Assembly (NCBI RefSeq): GCF_014489415.1
Contig: NZ_CP060823.1
Span: 62,001-126,000, forward strand
DNA from: Cylindrospermopsis curvispora GIHE-G1
Lineage (GTDB): Bacteria > Cyanobacteriota > Cyanobacteriia > Cyanobacteriales > Nostocaceae
DNA length: 64,000 nucleotides
Direction of reading: 5' to 3'
The notes under the pieces were generated by a model. It did no database searches and was not told the DNA's origin. It saw nothing but the letters and a program-made list of their open reading frames with translations. The first letter of the stretch is position 1; the number at the start of each line of letters is the position of its first letter. The translations under genes were made by a program, and so were the position numbers. Of the stretch, positions 55,312 through 63,814 are shown piece after piece.

Positions 55312-56422
55312 CTGTTTCAACCTTTGATGCCATTAGGCGTTGATCACCCTATTGGCGTGCAAAATTTGTTTGATGAACTGTGCTGTTTCAACCTTTGATG
55401 CCATTAGGCGTTGATCACAGTCTGGGGAGGTTATTAAACACAGGAAATGGAAGCTGTTTCAACCTTTGATGCCATTAGGCGTTGATCACAATTCAATGCC
55501 AAGCTACATCCGGATAGTCAGATAACTGTTTCAACCTTTGATGCCATTAGGCGTTGATCACTTTAAGCAGTATTAGTCTCTACTGGTTATGCTTATCTGT
55601 TTCAACCTTTGATGCCATTAGGCGTTGATCACGATGACAGGGACTACCACCACCAGTGGGGTGTAATTCTGTTTCAACCTTTGATGCCATTAGGCGTTGA
55701 TCACTAACCTGACTCAGTATTGAACCATTGCACCTGTCTACTGTTTCAACCTTTGATGCCATTAGGCGTTGATCACGAAAGAACGCCCAATGGTGCGTCT
55801 TGTTCTGTCTCTACTGTTTCAACCTTTGATGCCATTAGGCGTTGATCACTACAATCAGACGAATAAAGAAAATGTCGGATTTTTCTGTTTCAACCTTTGA
55901 TGCCATTAGGCGTTGATCACCCATCATATCCGCTATCGCCTGTACTGGCTCGGTTCTGTTTCAACCTTTGATGCCATTAGGCGTTGATCACAAATCAGCT
56001 TGGGTTTTCTTTGTTGACTCAAGTAGTCTGTTTCAACCTTTGATGCCATTAGGCGTTGATCACAGATATATGGCACGTTCATATGTTGCAACCATGTCTG
56101 CTGTTTCAACCTTTGATGCCATTAGGCGTTGATCACACATTAAAATAACTTATAGGGAGAGATAACAAAAACCTGTTTCAACCTTTGATGCCATTAGGCG
56201 TTGATCACAAAAAACCTGCCCAGATTGCGTTGGCTACGGAAGTATCTGTTTCAACCTTTGATGCCATTAGGCGTTGATCACAAGTTGTTAGGAGAACTTA
56301 TGAAACTTGTGTCTTTCTGTTTCAACCTTTGATGCCATTAGGCGTTGATCACTACTTTAGTTTCTAACTCAATACTTTTATAATATCTGTTTCAACCTTT
56401 GATGCCATTAGGCGTTGATCAC
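55312..56422 (+). CRISPR. CRISPR array, 16 repeats of 36 bp, 15 spacers
   Basis: The repeat begins CTGTTTCAACC and ends GGCGTTGATCAC; all 16 copies look identical. Repeat starts: 55312, 55383, 55454, 55526, 55597, 55669, 55741, 55814, 55885, 55956, 56028, 56101, 56173, 56246, 56317, 56387. Spacers are 34-37 bp. The repeat RNA can fold TGATGCC-ATTA-GGCGTTG into a 7-bp stem with G-U pairs, only in the plus orientation. The leader (55049-55311) lies on the cas2 side. Identical repeats without decay suggest an active array. None of the spacers visibly matches this window. Confidence 0.99.
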
Positions 56423-56699
56423 CCAAAAAATGTAAATGTAATTAAGTTGCTAAATAAAGTTTAATCTTTTTATGTCTTGTCTAATTTAGATGTAACAAGA
56501 CGTTTTGTGTTCCGTAAAATTTTAGAAAATCTGGTTTTTTAAAAAGCGGAAATCTTTTTGCCGGGTACTTGGTTTAGTATTGCCATAAAGATAAAAAATA
56601 TAGTCCTAATACCTGTTTAAGTAACCAAACTCAATCACTGAGTTTGACTTACTTTGATACATCAAACCTTTTGTAACCCATATGTGGAGTATGTCTACT
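56423..56699. other. Region between array and WYL gene
   Basis: 277 bp, AT-rich, no repeat remnant. It holds the presumed promoter of the WYL gene. Confidence 0.4.
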
Positions 56700-57674
56700 A
56701 TGTCAAGGCATTTACTAAGATTACTAGAAATAGACTCAATGATTAGAGATAATAGGCGTTTCACAACACGAGAAATGGCAGAAAGACTAGAAGTTAGTGA
56801 ACGTACATTACGGAGTGACATAGCATTTTTGCGTGATCGATTCAATGCCCCTCTTGATTTTTCGTCTAAACAAGGATTCCACTATACAGATGAAACATGG
56901 CGATTGCCTAGCATTAATCTATCAATATCAGAACTATTTGCAGTAATGCTAGGTGCAAAAATGCTAGAATCCTATGCCGGAAGTGCTTATATAAATGATT
57001 TAGATTCAGCGATTTTGCGGTTGACTGAAAGAGTACCCAAAGAAGTTCAGATAAATACAGAAAAATTATCAGATCAAAGAATTATTTTTACCGGAGGGGC
57101 AGAGACTTATATTGCTCCGGAAATTTTGCGAAATCTGGTAACAGCAATTGATAATGTAAAACAGATAAAGATAGAATACTATACAGCAAGTCGTGATACA
57201 TTCTCTGAAAGAATTGTAAATCCTTATAATTTACGTATTCATAGGGGTACTAATTATTATGTAATTGGGTTTTGTCATAATAGACAAGCCATTCGTTATT
57301 TTCGAGTCGATAGAATCAAAAAGTTGCAGTTATTAAGCTGTAGTTTTACAAGAGATCCAAGTTTTAATATCCAAGATCATCTTAATGACAGTTTTCAAAT
57401 AGAATTAGGAGAAGGGCAACCACAATTGGTCAGAATATGGTTTAGTCCATCTACTACCCCATATGTGAAGGATAGGCGTTGGCATGGTACTCAAAAAATT
57501 GAAGAACATCCCGATGGATCCATGATTTTACAAATGGAAGCAACAGGATTAAATGATTTAAAAAGATGGGTGTTGGGGTATGGTGGTGGTGCAATAGTTC
57601 TTTCACCTCCTGAATTAATAGATCTGGTAAGAGATGAAGTTCAAAAAATGGTTCAAAATTATCGAGAAAAATAA
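56700..57674 (+). CDS. WYL-domain transcription regulator of the CRISPR locus
   Basis: 324 residues from the ATG at 56700, which has TGGAG 10 bp before it; ATGs at 56682 and 56691 are poorer. The N-terminal winged helix is in RRFTTREMAERLEVSERTLRSD. The WYL domain spans about 140-235 (IEYYTASRDTF, YYVIGFCHNRQAIRYFRVDRI), with a WCX-type C-terminal part (RRWHGTQKIEEHPDG). WYL proteins sense ligands or nucleic acid and often repress CRISPR loci in cyanobacteria. Its position, followed by a pseudo-CRISPR unit and the effector cas operon, suggests it controls either or both. Confidence 0.93.
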   Translation: MSRHLLRLLEIDSMIRDNRRFTTREMAERLEVSERTLRSDIAFLRDRFNAPLDFSSKQGFHYTDETWRLPSINLSISELFAVMLGAKMLESYAGSAYINDLDSAILRLTERVPKEVQINTEKLSDQRIIFTGGAETYIAPEILRNLVTAIDNVKQIKIEYYTASRDTFSERIVNPYNLRIHRGTNYYVIGFCHNRQAIRYFRVDRIKKLQLLSCSFTRDPSFNIQDHLNDSFQIELGEGQPQLVRIWFSPSTTPYVKDRRWHGTQKIEEHPDGSMILQMEATGLNDLKRWVLGYGGGAIVLSPPELIDLVRDEVQKMVQNYREK

Positions 57675-57704
57675 CTCATGACATCTAAATACTGTAATAT
57701 TATA

Positions 57705-57820
57705 AGAACAAGTTCTAAGATGTCGCCAGGCGTTGATCACGAACGTATTGTGTTCTCTCTTTACATTTGTGATATCTATACTTCTACTTTTTACCTAGGA
57801 TGCCGTCAGGCGTTATTTCA
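57705..57820 (+). ncRNA. Candidate crRNA-like regulatory RNA (degenerate mini-CRISPR)
   Basis: Two degenerate repeats lie at 57705-57740 and 57785-57820 around a 44-nt pseudo-spacer (57741-57784). Aligned to the array repeat, the first matches 20 of 36, with all last 13 bases (AGGCGTTGATCAC) identical, including the 5' handle of a crRNA. The second matches 22 of 36, with 16 of 20 in the core. Both can form the Cas6-type stem: GATGTC-GCCA-GGCGTT keeps pairing by G-U exchange, GATGCC-GTCA-GGCGTT keeps the original stem. The pseudo-spacer start, GAACGTATTGT, recurs with one change at 57946-57956 before the -35 of the cas6 promoter. This layout matches CreA/CreR-type guides. An AT-rich TATTAT at 57698-57703 could be its -10. 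Confidence 0.7.
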
Positions 57821-57942
57821 TAAACTTAATTCGTCAAACTTTGTCGAATTATGCTATAAATCAGTTAATCGCTTACACTCTTGCTTGTGCAGTTTACGCC
57901 ATATTCTCAATAAGAGTCCCCTTCCTATATCCAAAAAAAAGA

Positions 57943-57984
57943 ATGGAACGAATTGTTGACAAGTTAAAGATCTTGTGATATCTT
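57943..57984 (+). promoter_or_regulatory. cas6-cas3-cas8-cas7-cas5 promoter overlapped by the pseudo-spacer target
   Basis: TTGACA (57956-57961), 17 bp, TATCTT (57979-57984). The stretch GAACGAATTGT (57946-57956) abuts the -35 and equals the pseudo-spacer start except at base 6. It directly follows ATG (57943-57945), a possible PAM. A 35-nt protospacer from here would cover -35 to -10. Confidence 0.65.
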
Positions 57985-58148
57985 AGAACAATACAAAGTA
58001 AGAGTCAGCAAAATGATGCTAGATCATAGGAGAGGATCTCACTAAAGTACCTCTGAAAAGATGAATCTCAGTATGTTGCAATTTTATCTTACTAACCACC
58101 GATGCTAATAAGCGACAGAATTCCACTGCTAACAATAAATAAAAAATC

Positions 58149-58823
58149 ATGAACCCACTTGTTGAACTAGTATTTCCTGTTCAGGGAACAAAGCTACATG
58201 CAGATCACAATCACAGACTATTAGGGGCTCTTTCCGAAAAGATTCCCACCTTACATGATTTGAAAGGATTAGCAATTAATACCATATCTGGAATTCCAGA
58301 TAAGCAGGGGAGTATTGCTTTAACTCCCCAGTCACGTTTTTATTTAAGACTTCCAGTTGATGCAATACCCTTAGTATATCCTCTGGTTGGACAACTATTA
58401 ACTATTGGAGAATATCAGATAACCCTGGGGAGTCCTAGACTGCAAACTATACAAGCTCATGAATCCTTAAAATCCAGATTAGTGACAATCAAGGGTCACA
58501 CTGAACCTGACTCTTTTTTACAAGCAGCTAATAGGCAATTACAAGCTATGGAAATTCAGGCTAATATTGGTATTTTAGCTAATGAGCAAGGAGATCCAAA
58601 AAGGTTAACTCTCAAAATAAATAAGTCCTCTGAAAAAAGGAGTTACACTATAGTGGGATTTGCCGTTGTAGTTTCTGATTTAAAAGATGAGGACTCAATT
58701 AAGTTACAGATAAATGGATTAGGTGGAAAGCGTCGTCTTGGGTGCGGTGTCTTTTATTCCAACCTTCCCCAACAAAAACCTTACTATCATACTAAATATG
58801 ACACCGCACAAGTTACTAGCTAA
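58149..58823 (+). CDS. cas6: Cas6 (MYXAN-type Cmx6), crRNA-processing endonuclease
   Basis: 224 residues. It starts MNPLVELVFPVQGTKLHADHNHRL-like, seen as VELVFPVQG and ADHNHRLLGALSEKIP, the start expected of I-MYXAN Cas6/Cmx6. The His after ADHNH is a candidate catalytic base. The Gly-rich loop near the end is GLGGKRRLGCGVF, the RAMP signature. Cas6 cuts the repeat RNA at the base of the stem and stays in the effector complex. First gene of the effector operon, 165 bp after its predicted promoter -10; the last 26 bp overlap cas3. Confidence 0.88.
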   Translation: MNPLVELVFPVQGTKLHADHNHRLLGALSEKIPTLHDLKGLAINTISGIPDKQGSIALTPQSRFYLRLPVDAIPLVYPLVGQLLTIGEYQITLGSPRLQTIQAHESLKSRLVTIKGHTEPDSFLQAANRQLQAMEIQANIGILANEQGDPKRLTLKINKSSEKRSYTIVGFAVVVSDLKDEDSIKLQINGLGGKRRLGCGVFYSNLPQQKPYYHTKYDTAQVTS

Positions 58824-61104
58824 GAGTCTAATTTCCGGTCGCAGTCCTCTGACTTTAGAGCAGCATCTCAAAGATACAGAAAATGCAGTTATAGCAATAT
58901 TCAAATACAGAATATTAAATAACTGGTGTCGTTTTTTTAAAATTCAAAACCCTGACAATTTTTTAATACATTTGAGAATAGCTGCTTTATTTCATGATAT
59001 TGGTAAGGCTAATCAAGAGTTTGATTCCCTAATAAAAGGAAAAAAGCGCGACCAGGCTTTGCGTCATGAGTGGATTAGTGCACTTATTCTTCATCTTCCT
59101 AACATGCGTCAATGGTTAAAGCCTAGCCAATTAGACTTAGATATCATTACAGCATCTGTATTATGCCATCATCTACAAGCATCACCGTCTCAACGAGGTT
59201 TTGTAAAACCTTTTGGGCGATCGCGTACTTTAGCGCAAGAAGTTAAACTTTATTTACAAGATCCACAAATAGAGGTCATTTTAAAAAGAATAGGAGAACT
59301 AGCTAAAGTAGCAGGAATTCCATTACTACCAGATCGATGGAATACTAGCAATCCCTTATGGGAGTCTGTCTATAATAGTGTGATAGATGCTGCTGATAAC
59401 TTAGATTATGAGATCACAGACGATCCGCAGCGGAGAGGCTTATTATTGGCTGTAAAATCTGGTTTAATAGTTGCAGACTCTGTTGCTTCTGGAATTTTTC
59501 GCATAGAAGGATCTAACGCTATTACTGCATGGGTTTCAGAAAACTTACATCGGACTGCAATAACACCAGAAGAAATAGAGAATAAGATCCTTCAACCTCG
59601 TTATAGACAAATTACACAGAAAACTGGTAAGCCATTTAGTTTGAAAAAATTTCAAGAAAAAGCACCAGAGTTGGACAAGCGGTTATTACTAATGAGTGGA
59701 TGTGGGACTGGAAAAACAATTTTTGCTTATAAATGGCAACAAGGAGTAGTTAAAAAAATAGAAGTTGGTCGCGTAATTTTTCTGTATCCCACCAGAGGAA
59801 CTGCCACGGAAGGATTTAAAGATTATGTATCATGGTGTCCAGAAACAGATGGTAGTTTATTAACAGGAACAGCAGCCTATGAACTTAAAGCAATGTTAGA
59901 AAATCCATCTGAATCAACCAAAGATAAGGACTTTACGACAGATGAACGGCTCTATGCTTTAGGATTCTGGGGTAAGCGTTTCTTTTCGGCTACTGTTGAT
60001 CAATTTCTTTCTTTCTTAAATCATAACTATGCTGGATTAGTATTACTTCCAGTTTTAGTCGATTCTGTACTAGTTATTGATGAGATTCATAGTTTTTCCT
60101 CTAAAATGTTTGAATCTTTATTGAGTTTCTTGGAGCATTTTGATATTCCTGTTTTGTGTATGACTGCGACTCTATCTAGTTCACGAAAGAAAGCTTTAAC
60201 ATCAGACCTAGAAAGTAGAAAAATTGGACTGTGTGTCTTTCCTACAGAAGATAGACGCGAATTAGAAGAACTAGAGAAAGCAGAAAATCGTTCTAGATAT
60301 AAAATATCTTTATCTAGTGAGCACACAGCTATTCAAGAAGCTATAAATGCTTTTGCGCAAGGTAAGAGAGTACTGTGGGTTGTCAACACTATCGATAGAT
60401 GCCGTCAAAAAGCCAAGGAAATAGAACAGAAATTAGGAACCAACACTGAAGTTCTTATTTATCACAGTCGATTTAGATTAAAGGATAGAAAAGATAAGCA
60501 TCAAAAAACAGTTAATGCCTTTCAATCTAGAAAACAAGGTGTCATTGCAATAACTACACAAGTTTGTGAAATGTCCTTAGATCTTGATGCAGATACTTTA
60601 GTTACAGAGGTAGCACCAATTTCTTCCATGGTACAACGGTTCGGCAGATCTAATCGTCATGGATTAATAGATTATTCTCAAATCTGGATTTATGAACCGC
60701 CTGATATTAAACCTTACAACAAGGAAGAAATTTCAAGTGCCAAATGTTTTATTTCCGCCGTGGAAGGTATAGTCTCTCAACAACACTTGGCCCAACAACT
60801 AGAACACTACTCTCCAAAAGAACGAATAGAACCATCTAGTTATTTTATAGAAGCTGGGTATTGGGCAACTTCAGAACCTTTTCGGGAAACAGATGATTAT
60901 TCCATTAATGCTATTTTGGATACTGATTTAGATCTCTTTTTAAACCTAGGAGAAAATAAGAATCCAGATTCAGATGGCTATATTTTACCTATTCCCAAGA
61001 AGTTTGCCCATACTTATACCGGAAGTCGTCCAGATAATCTACCCAATTACTTGGCGATCGCCGACAGCAAGTATTACTGCCAAAAATACGGATTTGGAAC
61101 ATGA
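58798..61104 (+). CDS. cas3: Cas3, HD nuclease-helicase
   Basis: 768 residues from the ATG at 58798; the frame opens further up within cas6, but the sequence typical of the family starts here. The HD domain has AALFHDIGKANQEF and LCHHL. The SF2 helicase has Walker A LMSGCGTGKTIFAYKW, DEIH in VIDEIHSFSS, ATL in TATLSSS and motif VI SSMVQRFGRSNRHG. Cas3 unwinds and degrades target DNA recruited by the Cas complex. It overlaps cas6 by 26 bp and cas8 by 4 bp, so the genes are translationally coupled. Confidence 0.96.
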   Translation: MTPHKLLAKSLISGRSPLTLEQHLKDTENAVIAIFKYRILNNWCRFFKIQNPDNFLIHLRIAALFHDIGKANQEFDSLIKGKKRDQALRHEWISALILHLPNMRQWLKPSQLDLDIITASVLCHHLQASPSQRGFVKPFGRSRTLAQEVKLYLQDPQIEVILKRIGELAKVAGIPLLPDRWNTSNPLWESVYNSVIDAADNLDYEITDDPQRRGLLLAVKSGLIVADSVASGIFRIEGSNAITAWVSENLHRTAITPEEIENKILQPRYRQITQKTGKPFSLKKFQEKAPELDKRLLLMSGCGTGKTIFAYKWQQGVVKKIEVGRVIFLYPTRGTATEGFKDYVSWCPETDGSLLTGTAAYELKAMLENPSESTKDKDFTTDERLYALGFWGKRFFSATVDQFLSFLNHNYAGLVLLPVLVDSVLVIDEIHSFSSKMFESLLSFLEHFDIPVLCMTATLSSSRKKALTSDLESRKIGLCVFPTEDRRELEELEKAENRSRYKISLSSEHTAIQEAINAFAQGKRVLWVVNTIDRCRQKAKEIEQKLGTNTEVLIYHSRFRLKDRKDKHQKTVNAFQSRKQGVIAITTQVCEMSLDLDADTLVTEVAPISSMVQRFGRSNRHGLIDYSQIWIYEPPDIKPYNKEEISSAKCFISAVEGIVSQQHLAQQLEHYSPKERIEPSSYFIEAGYWATSEPFRETDDYSINAILDTDLDLFLNLGENKNPDSDGYILPIPKKFAHTYTGSRPDNLPNYLAIADSKYYCQKYGFGT

Positions 61105-62750
61105 AAAAACAAAGTCTCAAAAAAGATATTGAACCAGATGTAATTGAAATCTCTTACCAGCTGAATGAATTGCCCTCTTGCCAACATCGTGCAGGACTGG
61201 CAGGATTGGTGCTGATGGTTCAGCAGATGTCTAAACAAACTTGGATTGAACAAAGACAAGGATATATAGCTGAGTTAATTGGTTTAGAAAAGTCCGGTGT
61301 TAACCTAAAAATTAACTTCGAGGGAGTAAAGTCCTTACTTGATTTTGCTTATGAATCTTTTAAGGAGGAGAGATCTACACAAACAAAAATTAAAGATTAT
61401 GATCGAGTAGAAGAAGTATCATTTGAAATCAATGGTAAAAGCACTTTAAAGAAAATGTACTATTATTCAGTAATAGTGCCTCAAGGAGCATTTTTATCAT
61501 ATTGGGATGATTCAGTGTCGGAGGATAATAAGGGACTATGGATAAAGTTGTGGCGTGATATGCTTTGGAATGTTATGAGGGGAGTTCCTGCTACTCGTAA
61601 TCCTTTTAATAACAGGTGTGATGGTATGTCCTACACCCAAGATGCTGAGGAGATATGGAAAGATTTAATTCAACCAAATAAAACTACAGGACAATCAGGA
61701 AATTATTATTTAGCTGCTATGGCAAAAACAGCGGATAATATACCGACCCAGGATTTAACCAGATATCAATTTCTTTTGCATTTTGCTCCATTTGTTTTTC
61801 AAATTTACCGACCTTCTAAGATCAATAGTGATGGAAAACCCGATTTTGATAGTTATGCTATCGTAGTTCCAGATATTGCTGATTTAAAGCGATTTTGTCA
61901 AGAATTTCCTCAGCTATTAAAACAAAGAGATAATACAAAAGCAGGATACTTACCTAAAGAAGCAGTAATTGATTTAGTTGAAGAGGGAGCCTTAGATGTT
62001 TTTCTTTTACAAGATAGGTTAGCTCGTCTAACTGGAGAAAAGAAAAGTAGAAACTCCATATTAGGAGCTGAGATATTTAATGCTGAAAAAGCGGGTAATA
62101 GCGTTAAATTTCATTTAATTAGTTATATTAAACCTGTTGTAAAAATGACAGATCGCTATGCTCAAATCAAGGATAGTTATTGGTGTCCTTGGTTTCGTAA
62201 ACAGAGATTACTTAACTTAGTAAATTCCTATCTTGACACCAATTATTCTCAAGAAGAAATTCAAGAAATTCCCCCATGGAATGGATTTGATGGACTTTTA
62301 AGTCGCATCCCTAAAAAATGGCTTGAAAACCGTTATTTTAGTCATGATGCTCGTCAATTATTTCAACAAGAAATATTAAACCAAGGAGAAACTAACATGA
62401 CTTCAGAAACTGTTAATGTCCGTCCTTATGCTCAGATTGTTTACAATGTTTGTGATAATTATATATCCAGAAAACTATGGGATAAATATCGTTTAAAATG
62501 GGATAAATCTTGGGATAAATCCAAAATTGAATCCTATAATGAAAAAAAGGATAAAATAGCGAATGAGGCTTTTCTAGCTGTCCGTTCTCGTACTGAATCT
62601 CAGTCATTTATAGATTATTTTGTCTCTACCCTTTATCCCTTTATTAAGAAGGATGAATTCGTTGAGTTTGCTGATAACCTTTTTAATAAAACTGAGGAAA
62701 TTAGATCATTAACCTTATTAGCTCTCTCCAGCCACTTTTCCATAAAGTAA
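61101..62750 (+). CDS. cas8: Cas8 (MYXAN-type Cmx8/DevT-like), large effector subunit
   Basis: 549 residues. Recognised by position between cas3 and cas7 and by features I associate with Cmx8: LPSCQHRAGLAGLVLM near the start, then WRDMLWNVMRGVPATRNPF. It recognises the PAM and holds the complex on DNA. Start overlaps the cas3 stop (ATGA). An in-frame ATG at 62397, with strong ribosome-binding site AAGGAG, probably makes the small subunit separately. Confidence 0.88.
   Translation: MKKQSLKKDIEPDVIEISYQLNELPSCQHRAGLAGLVLMVQQMSKQTWIEQRQGYIAELIGLEKSGVNLKINFEGVKSLLDFAYESFKEERSTQTKIKDYDRVEEVSFEINGKSTLKKMYYYSVIVPQGAFLSYWDDSVSEDNKGLWIKLWRDMLWNVMRGVPATRNPFNNRCDGMSYTQDAEEIWKDLIQPNKTTGQSGNYYLAAMAKTADNIPTQDLTRYQFLLHFAPFVFQIYRPSKINSDGKPDFDSYAIVVPDIADLKRFCQEFPQLLKQRDNTKAGYLPKEAVIDLVEEGALDVFLLQDRLARLTGEKKSRNSILGAEIFNAEKAGNSVKFHLISYIKPVVKMTDRYAQIKDSYWCPWFRKQRLLNLVNSYLDTNYSQEEIQEIPPWNGFDGLLSRIPKKWLENRYFSHDARQLFQQEILNQGETNMTSETVNVRPYAQIVYNVCDNYISRKLWDKYRLKWDKSWDKSKIESYNEKKDKIANEAFLAVRSRTESQSFIDYFVSTLYPFIKKDEFVEFADNLFNKTEEIRSLTLLALSSHFSIK
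62397..62750 (+). CDS. cas11: Cas11, small subunit from an internal start in cas8
   Basis: 117 residues, same frame as cas8. AAGGAG at 62383-62388 stands 8 bp before the ATG, better than most ribosome-binding sites in the window. The product is helical with many Lys/Asp/Glu (YAQIVYNVCDNYISRKLWD, FLAVRSRTESQSFIDYF), as expected of a Cas11 small subunit. Internal production of Cas11 from cas8 is known for types I-B, I-C and I-D; here it is inferred from the sequence. Confidence 0.72.
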   Translation: MTSETVNVRPYAQIVYNVCDNYISRKLWDKYRLKWDKSWDKSKIESYNEKKDKIANEAFLAVRSRTESQSFIDYFVSTLYPFIKKDEFVEFADNLFNKTEEIRSLTLLALSSHFSIK

Positions 62751-62814
62751 AGATTAGCATGAGAGATAAAAAAGCTTTGTATGCCAATCATAGCTTTATT
62801 TTTTTAAATCTTTC

Positions 62815-62841
62815 CCTTTGATGCCATCTGGTGTAAATTCA
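62815..62841 (+). other. Third degenerate CRISPR-repeat-like sequence, cas8-cas7 gap
   Basis: CCTTTGATGCCAT (62815-62827) is identical to 13 bases of the array repeat; the following CTGGTGTAAAT keeps the stem ATGCC-ATCT-GGTGT through G-U pairs. It lies 41 bp before cas7. Upstream, AAAGCT and AGCTTT around TTGTATGCCAATCAT followed by ATTTTTTT (62771-62804) resembles an attenuator or terminator. Confidence 0.5.
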
Positions 62842-62881
62842 GCAAATTCAAACCAAATAACCAAAAAGGAATTAATTTACA

Positions 62882-63814
62882 ATGAGTAAAAATCAAAACC
62901 TAAATCTTTTTGCCACTGTTCTTACCTATTCTGCTCCTGCGGGTAACTATAGAGGAGAATCGGAAGAGAATAGAACAGTTTTACAGAAAATTAGCAAACA
63001 GGGTCAAAAGTATGCAGTAATTAGTCCAGAATCGCTCCGGAATGCACTTAGAGAAACTTTAATCTTACTCAATCAACCAAATAATCGCACTAGATTACAC
63101 ACTGAAGATCAATTGGCTGTAGAGTTTAAAGAATATCCTAATGCTAATAAATATGCAGATGACTTTTTGTTTGGTTATATGGTCGCACAAACCAATGATG
63201 TAAAAAAAATGAAGGAATTATCATTACCGCCAAAAAGAGATAGTATTTTTCGTTGTAACATGGCAGTTGCATTAAGCCCTTATAAATATGATGCTGTATT
63301 TCATCAATCTCCTCTAAATGCAGGAAAAAGCCCATGGAAAAACGCAAGTAGTTCTGCTTTAATATATAGAGAAGTAACCCATACATCATTTCAATATCCT
63401 TTTGCCCTATCACAAAGAGATTGTTTAGAAAAACCAGAGTGGGTTCGAGCATTATTACATGCAATTTCACAATTAAATAGAGTTGCGGGAGGACATGCTA
63501 GAGCATATTATGAGTTTGCTCCATGTTCAGTAGTAGTGCGATTAACTCCTAAATTGGTTGCAGGTTATAAAACTTATGGCTTTGAAGAGGATGGTAGTTT
63601 TCCCGAACTAAAGAGATTAAGTTCAGGAACTGATGTAAAAGACCTACCAGGAAATGAATTTTGGGTTGGCGGAGAAATTGTCAGGAAAATGAGTGAAGCA
63701 GAGAAATCTCGATTAATTCAGGCAAATGTTAACCTCTTCAATAATCCTGAACAATTATTTGAAAACCTAGCAAATCAATTTTTAGGAGATGGGACAAGTG
63801 TTTCTTCTTATTGA
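62882..63814 (+). CDS. cas7: Cas7 (Cst2/DevR-like), crRNA backbone subunit
   Basis: 310 residues. The start NLFATVLTYSAPAGNYRGE followed by KYAVISPESLRNALRETL is typical of the DevR/Cst2-type Cas7; RCNMAVALSPYKYDAVFHQS and LNRVAGGHARAYYEFAPCS come later. Six or so copies would coat the crRNA. It begins 131 bp after cas8, the only sizeable gap in the operon. Its end overlaps cas5 by 26 bp. Confidence 0.93.
   Translation: MSKNQNLNLFATVLTYSAPAGNYRGESEENRTVLQKISKQGQKYAVISPESLRNALRETLILLNQPNNRTRLHTEDQLAVEFKEYPNANKYADDFLFGYMVAQTNDVKKMKELSLPPKRDSIFRCNMAVALSPYKYDAVFHQSPLNAGKSPWKNASSSALIYREVTHTSFQYPFALSQRDCLEKPEWVRALLHAISQLNRVAGGHARAYYEFAPCSVVVRLTPKLVAGYKTYGFEEDGSFPELKRLSSGTDVKDLPGNEFWVGGEIVRKMSEAEKSRLIQANVNLFNNPEQLFENLANQFLGDGTSVSSY

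Noticed and set aside
57705-57820. Simple leftover of an old CRISPR array
   Set aside because: Not excluded, but random decay would not spare just the handle and stem of the first repeat and the stem of the second, nor leave a seed match at the cas promoter.
57678-57959. 93-codon rightward frame between WYL and cas6, considered as a small toxin or anti-CRISPR
   Set aside because: It overlaps the degenerate CRISPR repeats and runs into the promoter, has no ribosome-binding site, and its composition is not protein-like.
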